Program-made: the position numbers and the translations under genes
Notes under the pieces: generated by a model
The model's input: the letters and a program-made list of their open reading frames with translations, nothing else
Database searches by the model: none
Told to the model about the DNA's origin: nothing
From: Hydrogenophaga taeniospiralis CCUG 15921
GTDB lineage: Bacteria > Pseudomonadota > Gammaproteobacteria > Burkholderiales > Burkholderiaceae_C
Assembly (NCBI RefSeq): GCF_001592305.1
Contig: NZ_BCWR01000012.1
Coordinates: 62,001-126,000 of the forward strand
DNA: 64,000 nucleotides
Reading direction: 5' to 3'
Part shown: one piece after another, positions 53,991-63,566 of the stretch
How positions within the stretch are numbered: position 1 is the first letter of the stretch
Layout: every line of letters begins with the position of its first letter

Positions 53991-54026
53991 CACGCTCGCC
54001 CTGTCACCTCTTTTCTTGAAGCTCTT

Positions 54027-54572
54027 ATGAGTCACCACCAACCGAGCGGACATCCTCTCTCGCGCTTCCTGGACTTGATCTACCTGGCCTGCATCTGGGT
54101 CGCGGGGGCGTGCATCTTTCTGATGTCGCTCTTCATTCCCTGGGGCATCTTTTCGCGCTACGTGCTGGGCACGGGCTCGCAATGGCCGGAGCCGATTTCG
54201 ATCCTGCTCATGGTGGTGTTCACCTTCCTGGGCGCGGCGGTGAGCTACCGCGCGGGCGGCCACATCGCCGTCGCCATGCTCACCGACCGCCTGCCCGCAG
54301 GCCTGCGCCACCCGCTGCGCGGCGTGGTGCATGTGCTGATGCTGACTATCAGCCTCTTCATGCTGTGGTACGGCGTGCAGCTGTGCATCGGCACCTGGGG
54401 CCAGTCCATCCCCGAGCTGCCGTGGATGCCGGTGGGATTCACCTACCTGCCGGTGCCCATCGGTGGCGCCGTGACCGCGCTGTTCGTGCTGGAACACATC
54501 TTCCTGGGTGACCAGAGCCGCCGCGCCGTGGTCACCTTCGACCACGAAGCCGCAGAAACAGGAGCCGCGTGA
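54027..54572 (+). CDS. dctQ: TRAP transporter small permease DctQ
   Basis: 181 residues from the ATG at 54027, with four membrane helices: LIYLACIWVAGACIFLMS, ILLMVVFTFLGAAVSYRAGG, VVHVLMLTISLFMLWYG and IGGAVTALFVLEHIFLG. Typical DctQ length and pattern. Its stop shares one base with the dctM ATG, so the two permeases are made together. The start lies 36 nt after repeat R3. Confidence 0.92.
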   Translation: MSHHQPSGHPLSRFLDLIYLACIWVAGACIFLMSLFIPWGIFSRYVLGTGSQWPEPISILLMVVFTFLGAAVSYRAGGHIAVAMLTDRLPAGLRHPLRGVVHVLMLTISLFMLWYGVQLCIGTWGQSIPELPWMPVGFTYLPVPIGGAVTALFVLEHIFLGDQSRRAVVTFDHEAAETGAA

Positions 54573-55858
54573 TGGAAGCCTACATCCTGCTCGGCAGTTT
54601 CTTCGTGCTGATCCTGATCGGCACCCCCGTGGCTTACGCCATGGGCATGGCCGCCCTGATCGGCGCCTGGTATATCGACATCCCGCTGGACGCGGTGATG
54701 ATCGCGATCGCCAACGGCGTCAACAAGTTCTCGTTGCTGGCCATTCCCTTCTTCGTGCTGGCCGGCGCCATCATGGCCGAGGGCGGCATGGCGCGCCGGC
54801 TGGTGGCGTTCGCCAACGTGCTGGTGGGTTTCATCCGCGGCGGCCTGTCGCTCGTGAACATCCTGGCCTCCACCTTCTTCGGCGCCATCTCGGGCTCGTC
54901 CATGGCCGACACGGCTTCGGTGGGCACCGTGCTGATTCCCGAAATGGTGAAAAAGGGCTACCCGCGCGACTTCGCCACCGCCGTCACGGTAAGCGGCTCG
55001 GTGCAGGCGATCCTGATCCCGCCCAGCCACAACGCGGTGATCTACTCGCTGGCCGCGGGTGGCACGGTGTCGATCGCGGCGCTGTTCATCGCCGGTGTGC
55101 TGCCGGGCCTGTTGCTGGGGCTGACGCTGGCCATCATGTGCCTGTTCATGGCGCGCAAACGCAACTACCCCAAGGGCGACGTGATCCCGCTGCGCCAGGC
55201 GCTCAAGACCTGCGCCGACGCGCTCTGGGGCCTGATGACGATGGTGATCATCCTGGGCGGCATCCTCTCCGGCGTGTTCACCGCCACCGAGTCGGCCTCC
55301 ATCGCCGTGCTCTGGGCCTTCTTCGTCACGATGTTCATCTACCGCGACTACCGGTGGAACGAACTGCCCAAGCTGGTGCACCGCACGGTGAAGACGCTGT
55401 CCATCGTGATGATCCTGATCGCCTTTGCCGCAAGCTTCGGCTACATCATGACGCTGATGCAGATCCCGCTGCAGATCACCACCGCGCTGACCGCGCTGTC
55501 GGACAACCGCTACGTGATCCTCGCGCTCATCAACGTGCTGCTGCTGGTGCTGGGCACGCTGATGGACATGGCGCCGCTGATCCTGATCCTCACGCCGATC
55601 CTGCTGCCGGTGATCAACAGCATCGGCGTGGACCCGGTGCACTTCGGCATGATCATGATGGTCAACCTGGGCATCGGCCTGATCACGCCCCCGGTGGGCG
55701 GCGTGCTCTTCGTCGGTGCCGCCGTCGCCAAGCTGCCGATGGAACAGGTTGTCAAGGCGCTGCTGCCCTTCTTCGGCGCCCTGCTGCTGGTGCTGATTGC
55801 CGTCACCTACGTCCCGGCGCTGTCGCTGTGGCTGCCGCAGACCGTGCTGAGCCGCTGA
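54572..55858 (+). CDS. dctM: TRAP transporter large permease DctM
   Basis: 428 residues from the ATG at 54572 (GGAG 7 nt upstream). About twelve membrane helices with DctM features: LIGTPVAYAMGMAALIGAWY, AIPFFVLAGAIMAEGGMARR, GAISGSSMADTASVGTVLIP (the central hairpin), and MVNLGIGLITPPVGGVLFV. It forms the sodium-driven channel with DctQ. Complete and normal in length. Confidence 0.95.
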   Translation: MEAYILLGSFFVLILIGTPVAYAMGMAALIGAWYIDIPLDAVMIAIANGVNKFSLLAIPFFVLAGAIMAEGGMARRLVAFANVLVGFIRGGLSLVNILASTFFGAISGSSMADTASVGTVLIPEMVKKGYPRDFATAVTVSGSVQAILIPPSHNAVIYSLAAGGTVSIAALFIAGVLPGLLLGLTLAIMCLFMARKRNYPKGDVIPLRQALKTCADALWGLMTMVIILGGILSGVFTATESASIAVLWAFFVTMFIYRDYRWNELPKLVHRTVKTLSIVMILIAFAASFGYIMTLMQIPLQITTALTALSDNRYVILALINVLLLVLGTLMDMAPLILILTPILLPVINSIGVDPVHFGMIMMVNLGIGLITPPVGGVLFVGAAVAKLPMEQVVKALLPFFGALLLVLIAVTYVPALSLWLPQTVLSR

Positions 55859-55871
55859 GAGGACACCCGTC

Positions 55872-57164
55872 ATGACCTCCCACGCCATCCGCCACGTCCG
55901 CGTGACGCCCATCGCGTTCCGCGACCCGCCGCTGCTCAACGCGGCCGGCATCCACGAACCCTGGGCCCTGCGCTCCATCATCGAGATCGAAACCGACTCG
56001 GGCCTCATCGGCATCAACGAGAGCTACGGCGACCTGCCCATGCTCGACGCGCTGGCCCAGGCCGCGCCCGCGCTCACGGGGCTCTCGCCCTGGGCGCTCA
56101 ACGAGATGGAGACCCGCGTCGCCGCGCTCGTGGCGCCGAAGCAGACCACCGCTTCGGAGTTCCTGGGCACGCAGATTTCGCTGGCGCCTGGCACACACGT
56201 TTCCAAGACCGTGGCCAAGGTGATCAGCGCGTTCGAAGTCGCCATGATGGACCTGCAAGGCCAGCTGGCGAACGCGCCGGTGGTGGACCTGCTGGGCGGC
56301 GCGGCGCGCCCGGCCGTGCCCTTCAGCGCCTACCTGTTCTTCAAATACGCCGAGCACATCGACCAACCCTACGCGCCCGACCCCTGGGGCGAGGCGCTCA
56401 CGCCCGAGCAACTGGTGGCGCAGGCGCGCCGCATGATCGACCAATACGGCTTCAAGAGCATCAAGCTCAAGGCCGGTGCGCTGCCGCCGGAGCAGGAAGT
56501 GGCCGGTCTGCTGGCCCTGGCCCAGGCCTTCCCGGGTGCGCCGCTGCGCATCGACCCCAACGGCAACTGGAGCGTGCCCACCAGCCTGCAGGTGGTGGAG
56601 CAGCTGCGCGGCGTGCTGGAGTACTACGAAGACCCGGCCCCGGGGCTGGACGGCATGGCCGCCGTGGCGAAGGCCTGCGAGGTGCCGCTGGCCACCAACA
56701 TGGTGGTGACCGACCTGAAGGAATTCCGCCGCAACGCCGAGATGGGCTGCCCGGTGAAGATCGTGCTGAGTGACCACCACTACTGGGGCGGCCTGCGCGC
56801 CACGCAACGCCTGGCGCTGATGTGCGAGACCTTCGGCCTGGGCCTGTCCATGCACTCGAACTCGCACCTCGGTATCAGCCTCATGGCCATGACCCACCTG
56901 GCCGCCTCGGTGCCGCAGCTCTCCTACGCCTGCGACACGCACTACCCCTGGCAGGACGACGAGGTGGTGCAAGGCGGGCGCCTGCGCTTTGAAGATGGCA
57001 GCCTGCGCGTGACGACCACACCCGGCCTGGGCGTGCGGATCGACCGTGAGGCCCTGGCCCGCCTGCACGACAACTACCTGAACACGAGCATCCGCAACCG
57101 CGACGACCTGGCGCAGATGCGCCGGTACGACCCCTCATTCACCGGCCGGCAGCCGAGGTATTGA
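55872..57164 (+). CDS. Enolase-superfamily acid-sugar dehydratase, glucarate dehydratase-related
   Basis: 430 residues. Enolase-superfamily plan: capping domain, then a barrel with the KxK pair in SIKLKAG, metal ligands D in RIDPNGNW and E in YYEDPAPG, and the catalytic His in [10 protein letters not shown]. It resembles GlucD-group enzymes but differs from the canonical GudD encoded at 59232. It may dehydrate another stereoisomer of aldarate or act on galactarate. It lies 13 nt after dctM and 40 nt before kdgD. Confidence 0.88.
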   Translation: MTSHAIRHVRVTPIAFRDPPLLNAAGIHEPWALRSIIEIETDSGLIGINESYGDLPMLDALAQAAPALTGLSPWALNEMETRVAALVAPKQTTASEFLGTQISLAPGTHVSKTVAKVISAFEVAMMDLQGQLANAPVVDLLGGAARPAVPFSAYLFFKYAEHIDQPYAPDPWGEALTPEQLVAQARRMIDQYGFKSIKLKAGALPPEQEVAGLLALAQAFPGAPLRIDPNGNWSVPTSLQVVEQLRGVLEYYEDPAPGLDGMAAVAKACEVPLATNMVVTDLKEFRRNAEMGCPVKIVLSDHHYWGGLRATQRLALMCETFGLGLSMHSNSHLGISLMAMTHLAASVPQLSYACDTHYPWQDDEVVQGGRLRFEDGSLRVTTTPGLGVRIDREALARLHDNYLNTSIRNRDDLAQMRRYDPSFTGRQPRY

Positions 57165-57204
57165 GATGTCCCCCATTTCTTTCACTCACACGAAAGCACG
57201 CACC

Positions 57205-58122
57205 ATGCAATACACCCCGCAAGACCTCAAGCAAGTCATGTCCTCCGGACTGCTGTCCTTCCCGCTGACCGACTTCGACGCCAACGGCGACTTCAACGCC
57301 CGGGCCTACGCCGAACGCCTGGAGTGGCTCGCCCCCTACGGCGCCACCGCGCTGTTCGCCGCGGGAGGCACGGGCGAGTTCTTCTCGCTCACCGCTGACG
57401 AGTACCCCGGCATCATCCAGACCGCGGTGGACACCTGCCGCGGCAAGGTGCCGATCATCGCGGGCGCGGGCGGCCCCACGCGCTTCGCCATCCAGTGCGC
57501 GCAGGCGGCCGAGAAGGCCGGTGCCCACGGCATCCTGCTGCTGCCGCACTACCTGACCGAAGCCTGCCAGGAAGGCCTGATAGCCCACGTGGAAGCCGTG
57601 TGCAAGAGCGTGAAGTTCGGCGTCATCGTCTACAACCGCAACGTCTGCAAGCTCACGCCCGAGTCGCTGGCCATCCTGGCCGATCGCTGCCCCAACCTGA
57701 TCGGTTTCAAGGACGGCGTGGGCGACATCGAGCTCATGTCCAGCATCCACATGAAGATGGGCGAGCGCTTCGCCTACCTGGGCGGCCTGCCCACGGCCGA
57801 GGTCTACGCCGCGGCCTACAAGGCGCTGGGCACGCCCGTGTATTCGTCCGCCGTCTTCAACTTCATCCCCCGCACGGCGATGGACTTCTACGAGGCCGTG
57901 CGCAGCGACGACATGGCCACACAACACAGGCTGCTCAGGCAGTTTTTCATGCCCTACCTGCAGATCCGCAACCGGGCGCAAGGCTACGCGGTGAGCATCG
58001 TCAAGGCCGGCGCCACCCTGGTGGGCCACACGGCCGGCCCGGTGCGCGCGCCGCTGACCGAGCTCAAGCCGGTCGAACTGGAACAGCTCAAGGCGCTCAT
58101 CGACGCCCTGGGACCGCAGTGA
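57205..58122 (+). CDS. kdgD: 5-dehydro-4-deoxyglucarate dehydratase KdgD
   Basis: 305 residues from the ATG at 57205 (the longer frame from 57166 has no better signal). DapA-fold lyase: [30 protein letters not shown], the Tyr in [11 protein letters not shown] and the Schiff-base Lys in [10 protein letters not shown]. It decarboxylates and dehydrates 5-dehydro-4-deoxy-D-glucarate to alpha-ketoglutarate semialdehyde. Length matches the family. Confidence 0.95.
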   Translation: MQYTPQDLKQVMSSGLLSFPLTDFDANGDFNARAYAERLEWLAPYGATALFAAGGTGEFFSLTADEYPGIIQTAVDTCRGKVPIIAGAGGPTRFAIQCAQAAEKAGAHGILLLPHYLTEACQEGLIAHVEAVCKSVKFGVIVYNRNVCKLTPESLAILADRCPNLIGFKDGVGDIELMSSIHMKMGERFAYLGGLPTAEVYAAAYKALGTPVYSSAVFNFIPRTAMDFYEAVRSDDMATQHRLLRQFFMPYLQIRNRAQGYAVSIVKAGATLVGHTAGPVRAPLTELKPVELEQLKALIDALGPQ

Positions 58123-58151
58123 ATTTCCTCAACCCACTGGAGACAAGCGCC

Positions 58152-59111
58152 ATGAAAAAGTCCGTCATCACCCTGTTGGTGGCCGCCGCCACCAGCCTCA
58201 GCGCCTTCGCCTGGCCCGACAAGCCGGTCACGCTCGTCGTGCCCTTCCCGCCCGGTGGCTCCACCGACCTGATCGCGCGTACGCTCTCGGGCCAGTTGCC
58301 CGGGAAGCTGGGCGGCGGCGCCACGGTGGTGGTGGAAAACAAGGCCGGTGCCACCGGCACCATCGGCGCGGCGCACGTGGCGCGCGCGCCAGCCGACGGC
58401 CATACCCTGTTCGTCTCTTCGCTGGGCCCCTTCGTGATCGCACCGCACCTGTTCAAGGTGAACTACGACGCGCTCAAGGACTTCGACACCATCACCGTGG
58501 TGGTGCAGGCGCCCAACGTGCTGGTGGTGCCCGCGGCCTCGGCGCACCAGTCGGTGGCCGAAGTGATCGCCTACGTGAAGGCCAACCCGGGCAAGATGAC
58601 GTTTGCTTCGTCGGGCAACGGCAGCAGCGACCACCTGACGGCGGAGCTCTTCTGGCAGCAGACCGGCACCAGCGGCGTGCACGTGCCGTACAAGGGTGGC
58701 GGCCCGGTGATGAGCGACCTGCTGGGCAACCAGGTGGAGTCGTCGTTCATGAACATCAACACCGCCATGCCGCAGATCAAGGCCGGCAAACTGCGCGCCC
58801 TGGCCATCACCAGCGCCAAGCGCTCGCCCCTGCTGCCCGACGTGCCCACGCTGGAGGAAAGCGGTGTGAAGGATGCCAACGTGCAATCCTGGCAGGCCGT
58901 GGCCGCGCCCAAGGGTCTGCCGGCCGACGTGAAGAAACGCCTGCACGAGGCCATCGTCAGCACCTTCAAGGACCCGCAGGTCAACGGCAAGCTGCTGGAG
59001 CTGGGCTTTGAACTGGTGCTCAACACCCCCGAGCAGTTCGCCGCCTTCCAGGCCACGGAGTACGCGCGCTGGCAGAAACTGATTGCCAGCCGCAACATAA
59101 AGGCGGATTAA
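58152..59111 (+). CDS. Bug family (TTT) substrate-binding protein
   Basis: 319 residues from the ATG at 58152 (CTGGAGACA upstream). Signal peptide to AFAWP. Bug/TctC features: [37 protein letters not shown], and [19 protein letters not shown]. These tripartite tricarboxylate transporter binding proteins occur in great numbers in Comamonadaceae, usually without their own TctA/TctB, as here. It may bring an aldarate to a shared permease or be a sensor. Confidence 0.92.
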   Translation: MKKSVITLLVAAATSLSAFAWPDKPVTLVVPFPPGGSTDLIARTLSGQLPGKLGGGATVVVENKAGATGTIGAAHVARAPADGHTLFVSSLGPFVIAPHLFKVNYDALKDFDTITVVVQAPNVLVVPAASAHQSVAEVIAYVKANPGKMTFASSGNGSSDHLTAELFWQQTGTSGVHVPYKGGGPVMSDLLGNQVESSFMNINTAMPQIKAGKLRALAITSAKRSPLLPDVPTLEESGVKDANVQSWQAVAAPKGLPADVKKRLHEAIVSTFKDPQVNGKLLELGFELVLNTPEQFAAFQATEYARWQKLIASRNIKAD

Positions 59112-59115
59112 AGGG

Positions 59116-59196
59116 CTCCCCCCGCGCCGCCTTCGGCGTCACCCCCCAGGGGGCGGCGCTGGCGGCCCGGCGGAGCCGGTTCCGCGGCGCCCTAGG
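59116..59196 (+). repeat. Intergenic GC palindrome repeat R4 (Bug / gudD junction)
   Basis: CCCCCCGCGCC start, central CCCCCCAGGGGGCG, and arms CGGCG/CCGG around GGAG. More diverged than R2 and R3 but the same plan. Ends about 36 nt before gudD. Confidence 0.7.
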
Positions 59197-59231
59197 TCCG
59201 CTTCCCTTCTCTCCACCGTTCCTGGTTTCTT

Positions 59232-60566
59232 ATGAGTGCTTCTTCTGCCCCTGTTGTCTCGTCCATGCGTGTGATCCCCGTGGCGGGGCGCGACGGCATG
59301 CTGCTCAACCTCTCGGGTGCGCATGCGCCGTTTTTCACGCGCAACCTCGTCATCGTCACCGACAACGCGGGCCACACCGGTCTGGGTGAGGTGCCGGGTG
59401 GCGAGAAGATCCGGCAGACGCTGGAGGAGGCGCGCCCGCTGGTTGAAGGCCAGACCGTCGGCAACCTGCAGGCCATCCTGAACGCCATGCGCACGCAGTT
59501 CGCCGACCGCGACAGCGGCGGGCGTGGCCTGCAGACCTTCGACCTGCGCACCACCATCCACGCCGTCACCGCCGTGGAATCGGCCCTGCTGGACCTGATG
59601 GGACAACACCTGGGCGTACCGGTCGCGGCCCTGCTGGGCGAAGGCCAGCAGCGCGACGCGGTGCAGATGCTGGGCTATCTGTTCTTCGTCGGCGACCGCC
59701 TGAAAACAGACCTGCCCTACGCCAGCGAACCCGACAACGCCGACGCCTGGTGCCGCCTGCGCCACGAGAAAGCCATGACGCCCGAGGCCGTGGTGCGCCT
59801 GGCCGAGGCCGCGCAAAAGCGCTATGGCTTCCAGGACTTCAAGCTCAAGGGCGGTGTGCTCAGTGGCGACGAAGAAGTGGAAGCCGTGACGGCCTTGCAT
59901 CAGCGCTTCCCTGAAGCCCGCGTGACGCTGGACCCGAACGGCGGCTGGCTGCTGAAAGACGCAATCCGCCTGGGCCAGAAGATGCGCGGCGTGGTGGCCT
60001 ACGCCGAAGACCCGTGTGGCGCCGAAGACGGTTTCAGCGGCCGCGAGGTGATGGCCGAGTTCCGCCGCGCCACCGGCCTGCCCACGGCCACCAACATGGT
60101 CGCCACCGACTGGCGCCAGCTGGCCCACTCGCTGGCGCTGCAGAGCGTGGACATTCCGCTGGCCGACCCGCACTTCTGGACCATGGCCGGCAGCGTGCGC
60201 GTGGCGCAGACCTGCCGCGACTGGGGCCTGACCTGGGGCTCGCACTCCAACAACCACTTCGACATTTCGCTCGCCATGTTCACCCACGTCGGCGCCGCCG
60301 CACCGGGCAAGGTGACGGCCATCGACACGCACTGGATCTGGCAGGACGGCCAGCGCCTGACCAAAGACCCGCTGAAGATCGAAGGCGGCTACGTGCAGGT
60401 TCCGAAGAAGCCGGGCCTGGGCATTCAAATCGACATGGCCGAGGTGGAAAAAGCCCACACGCTGTATGTGCAACACGGGCTCGGTGCGCGCGACGACGCG
60501 ATCGCGATGCAATATCTGATCCCCGGCTGGGCGTTCGACCCCAAGCGCCCGTGTATGGTGAGGTAA
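59232..60566 (+). CDS. gudD: D-glucarate dehydratase GudD
   Basis: 444 residues. Matches E. coli GudD closely: [16 protein letters not shown] (KxK), [42 protein letters not shown], the His in [15 protein letters not shown], and the end [15 protein letters not shown]. It dehydrates D-glucarate to 5-dehydro-4-deoxy-D-glucarate, the KdgD substrate. Between repeats R4 and R5. Confidence 0.97.
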   Translation: MSASSAPVVSSMRVIPVAGRDGMLLNLSGAHAPFFTRNLVIVTDNAGHTGLGEVPGGEKIRQTLEEARPLVEGQTVGNLQAILNAMRTQFADRDSGGRGLQTFDLRTTIHAVTAVESALLDLMGQHLGVPVAALLGEGQQRDAVQMLGYLFFVGDRLKTDLPYASEPDNADAWCRLRHEKAMTPEAVVRLAEAAQKRYGFQDFKLKGGVLSGDEEVEAVTALHQRFPEARVTLDPNGGWLLKDAIRLGQKMRGVVAYAEDPCGAEDGFSGREVMAEFRRATGLPTATNMVATDWRQLAHSLALQSVDIPLADPHFWTMAGSVRVAQTCRDWGLTWGSHSNNHFDISLAMFTHVGAAAPGKVTAIDTHWIWQDGQRLTKDPLKIEGGYVQVPKKPGLGIQIDMAEVEKAHTLYVQHGLGARDDAIAMQYLIPGWAFDPKRPCMVR

Positions 60567-60640
60567 CCCCCCCGCGCCGCTCCGCGTCACCCCCCAGGGG
60601 GCGATGCCTGTGGCCCGGCAAAGCCGGTTCCACGGCACCC
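60567..60640 (+). repeat. Intergenic GC palindrome repeat R5 (gudD / garD junction)
   Basis: Starts CCCCCCC right after the gudD stop, central ACCCCCCAGGGGGCG, inner hairpin CCGGC AAA GCCGG. Ends 33 nt before the garD ATG. Confidence 0.8.
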
Positions 60641-60672
60641 TCGAAACAGACACCTTCGCCGGAACCTCGGCC

Positions 60673-62223
60673 ATGAACACCTCCCCCTCTCCCCGCATCA
60701 TCCGCATGCACCCGGCCGACAACGTGGCCATCGTGGTCAACGACGGTGGGCTCAAACCCGGCGCCGCCCCCGGTGACGGGCCGGTGCTGGTCGAGGCCGT
60801 GCCCCAGGGCCACAAGGTCGCGCTGGTGGACCTGCCCGCGGGCAGCGCCGTGCGGCGCTACAACGTGGTCATCGGCCACACCGGCGTGGCCATCCCGGCA
60901 GGCGGCTGGGTCAACGAGCAGCGGTTGGTGATGCCGGCCGCGCGCTCGCTCGAAGGCCTGCCCGCCTCGAACCCGCCGGCCGAACTGCCGCCCCTGACCG
61001 GCCACACCTTCCAGGGCTACCGCAACGCCGATGGCAGCGTGGGCACACGCAACCTGCTCGCCATCACCACCACCGTGCAGTGCGTGGCCGGCGTGCTGGA
61101 CTTCGCGGTCGAACGCATCCGCAGCGAACTGCTGCCGCTCTACCCGAACGTGGACGGCGTGGTCGGTCTCGAACACACCTATGGCTGCGGCGTGGCCATC
61201 GACGCGCCCGACGCGATCATCCCCATCCGCACCCTGCGCAACATCTCGTCCAACCCCAACTTCGGCGGCGAGGTCATGGTGCTCAGCCTGGGCTGCGAGA
61301 AGCTGCAGCCCGAGCGGCTGCTGCCGCCGGGATCGATTCCGATCAGCGATCAACGAGACAGCGAACTCGATGTGGTCATGCTGCAGGACGAGGCCCACGT
61401 CGGCTTCATGTCGATGATCGATTCCATCCTCCGGCAAGCCCGCGTGCACCTGGAGCGCCTGAACCGGCGCCAGCGCACCACCTGCCCAGCGTCCGATCTG
61501 GTGGTGGGCGTGCAGTGCGGTGGCAGCGACGCGTTTTCCGGCGTCACCGCCAACCCGGCCGTGGGCTTTGCGACCGACCTGCTGGTGCGCGCCGGCGCCA
61601 CCGTGATGTTCTCGGAAGTGACCGAGGTGCGCGACGGCATCGACCTGCTGACCACGCGCGCGGCCAGCCCCGACGTGGCCGAGGCCATGGTGCGCGAGAT
61701 GGCCTGGTACGACGCTTACCTGAACAAGGGCCGGGTGGACCGCAGCGCCAACACCACACCCGGCAACAAGAAGGGCGGCCTGTCCAACATCGTGGAAAAG
61801 GCCATGGGCTCGATCGTGAAGAGCGGCACCGGCCCGATCCACGGCGTGATCGCGCCCGGCGAGAAGGTCAAGCAGAAAGGCCTGATCTTCGCCGCCACCC
61901 CGGCGAGCGACTTCATCTGCGGCACGCTGCAGCTGGCCGCCGGCATGAACCTGCACGTCTTCACCACCGGCCGCGGCACGCCCTACGGCCTGGCCGAATG
62001 CCCTGTCATCAAGGTCGCCACGCGCGACGACCTGGCGCGCCGCTGGCACGACTTGATGGACGTGAACGCCGGTCGCATCGCCAGCGGAGAGGCGAGCATC
62101 GAAGACGTGGGCTGCGAGCTGTTCCAGCTGCTGCTGGACGTGGCGAGTGGCCAAAAGACCTGGGCCGAGCGGTGGAAGCTGCACAATGCACTGGTGCTGT
62201 TCAACCCGGCGCCGGTGACCTGA
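60673..62223 (+). CDS. garD: Galactarate dehydratase GarD
   Basis: 516 residues from the ATG at 60673; an upstream GTG/ATG in frame at 60604 lies within repeat R5. N-terminal SAF-like domain (to ~95), then the UxaA/GarD catalytic fold: [63 protein letters not shown] and [20 protein letters not shown]. GarD dehydrates galactarate to 5-dehydro-4-deoxyglucarate, so it meets GudD at KdgD. Iron-dependent in known members. Confidence 0.96.
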   Translation: MNTSPSPRIIRMHPADNVAIVVNDGGLKPGAAPGDGPVLVEAVPQGHKVALVDLPAGSAVRRYNVVIGHTGVAIPAGGWVNEQRLVMPAARSLEGLPASNPPAELPPLTGHTFQGYRNADGSVGTRNLLAITTTVQCVAGVLDFAVERIRSELLPLYPNVDGVVGLEHTYGCGVAIDAPDAIIPIRTLRNISSNPNFGGEVMVLSLGCEKLQPERLLPPGSIPISDQRDSELDVVMLQDEAHVGFMSMIDSILRQARVHLERLNRRQRTTCPASDLVVGVQCGGSDAFSGVTANPAVGFATDLLVRAGATVMFSEVTEVRDGIDLLTTRAASPDVAEAMVREMAWYDAYLNKGRVDRSANTTPGNKKGGLSNIVEKAMGSIVKSGTGPIHGVIAPGEKVKQKGLIFAATPASDFICGTLQLAAGMNLHVFTTGRGTPYGLAECPVIKVATRDDLARRWHDLMDVNAGRIASGEASIEDVGCELFQLLLDVASGQKTWAERWKLHNALVLFNPAPVT

Positions 62224-62230
62224 AATGAAT

Positions 62231-62315
62231 CCCCCCCGCCGCGCTTCGCGCGACCCCCAAGGGGGCGGCACTGGCCGTCCGGCAACGCCGGCCCGGCGGT
62301 GCCCTGGGTGGCACC
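62231..62315 (+). repeat. Intergenic GC palindrome repeat R6 (garD / galM junction)
   Basis: CCCCCCCGCC start, GCGCTTCGCGC stem, CCCCCAAGGGGGCGG, CCGGCAACGCCGG inner hairpin, then a GGTGCC/GGCACC pair. Ends about 38 nt before the mutarotase ATG. Confidence 0.8.
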
Positions 62316-62352
62316 CTTTCATGCATCGGCCTTGCGTTTTATTCTTACGTTG

Positions 62353-63414
62353 ATGGCAAACCCGCACGAAACCCTTGCCCTGCTGGACCCGGCCCGCTTC
62401 GTGGGCGAGGTCGAAGGGCGCCCCACCGCCCTGTACCGGCTGCGCAATGCGCGCGGCATGGTTGTGGCCATCACCAGCCTCGGCGCCAAGGTGCTGCAGA
62501 TCGTGGTGCCGGACCGCCACGGCGTGCCGGGCGACGTGGCGCTGGGTTACGAATCCCTCGAGGCCGTGCTGGCCGGTGCGCCGTCCATGGGCGCCTTCAT
62601 CGGCCGCTACGCCGGGCGCATCGCGCAGGCGCGTTTCACGCTCGACGGCGTAGAGCACCACCTGATGGCCAACGCCGGCCCGCACTGCCTCCACGGCGGC
62701 CCACGCGGCACGCGCCACCGGGTGTTCGAGGCGCGCCAGACCAGCGACCACACCCTAGAACTGCAGCACCGCTTCACCCCCGCCGACGACGGCTTTCCCG
62801 GCACGCTGGACCTGCGCCTGAGCTACCACCTGAGCGAGCGCAACGAACTGGTGATCGAACACGAGGCCACCGCTATCGAAGGCAGCGGCCCGGCCAGCTT
62901 CACCAGCCACGTGTTCTTCAACCTCGACGGCCCGGGCCACACCACCATCGACGACCACCGCCTGGAAGTTCAAGCCAGCCACCTGCTGGCCACGGACGCG
63001 GACCACATCGCCACCGGCGAACGCACCGCGCTGCAAGGCCACCCGCTGGACCTGCGCACAGCGCAGCGGCTGGGCGATGTGCCCGACATCGACCACGCCT
63101 ACCAGATCGACACCCTGCACCAGCCTGCATCGCTGCGCCTGTGCGCCCGCGCCAGCAGCCCAGCGAGCGGCCGCACGCTGGAAGTCTGGTCCACCGAGCC
63201 GGTGTTGCAGGTGTACACCGCGGGTCAGCTGGGCAACGGCACGGCGCCCGACGTGGGCAAACAGGGGGTGCACCACCGGCCCCGCGCCGGGCTCTGCCTG
63301 GAACCCCAGCAATACCCCAACGCCCCCAACTGCCCGGCGTTTCCGCTCAACCGCGTGGCCCCCGAGCGGCCCTACCGGGCCCGCACCGAGTTCCGGTTTG
63401 GCGTGGTGGGCTGA
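62353..63414 (+). CDS. galM: Aldose 1-epimerase (mutarotase)
   Basis: 353 residues from the ATG at 62353. GalM fold: ALGYESLEAVL, GAFIGRYAGRIAQARFTLDG, the catalytic His in PHCLHGGPRG and the pair ASFTSHVFFNLDG, and the Glu in RAGLCLEPQQYPNAPN. It speeds interconversion of anomers, which would help Udh, as that enzyme uses one anomer of the uronate. Last gene of the catabolic run; a reversed repeat (R7) separates it from mscS. Confidence 0.93.
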   Translation: MANPHETLALLDPARFVGEVEGRPTALYRLRNARGMVVAITSLGAKVLQIVVPDRHGVPGDVALGYESLEAVLAGAPSMGAFIGRYAGRIAQARFTLDGVEHHLMANAGPHCLHGGPRGTRHRVFEARQTSDHTLELQHRFTPADDGFPGTLDLRLSYHLSERNELVIEHEATAIEGSGPASFTSHVFFNLDGPGHTTIDDHRLEVQASHLLATDADHIATGERTALQGHPLDLRTAQRLGDVPDIDHAYQIDTLHQPASLRLCARASSPASGRTLEVWSTEPVLQVYTAGQLGNGTAPDVGKQGVHHRPRAGLCLEPQQYPNAPNCPAFPLNRVAPERPYRARTEFRFGVVG

Positions 63415-63484
63415 GCGCCACCCGCAAGGCATGAAACGGTCCAAGCACCACTGGCCTCTCCGGCGAGAAGTGACCCATTCCAGA

Positions 63485-63561
63485 GATACCGTCGGGCCGG
63501 CTTTGCCGGACGACTGGTATCGCCCCCTCAAGGGGGTCGCGCGCAGCGCGGCGGGGGTGCC
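63485..63561 (-). repeat. Intergenic GC palindrome repeat R7 (inverted copy)
   Basis: On the minus strand it reads like R5 and R6: CCCCCGCCGCGCTGCGCGCG, CCCCCTTGAGGGGGCG, CCGGCAAAGCCGG. Between convergent galM and mscS genes. The block 63532-63559 is identical to R1. Confidence 0.8.
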
Positions 63562-63566
63562 TCACT

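Noticed and set aside
50105-63561. GC repeats as ordinary intrinsic terminators
   Set aside because: No T run follows them and they lie between co-directional genes of one pathway; kept as repeats, not terminators.
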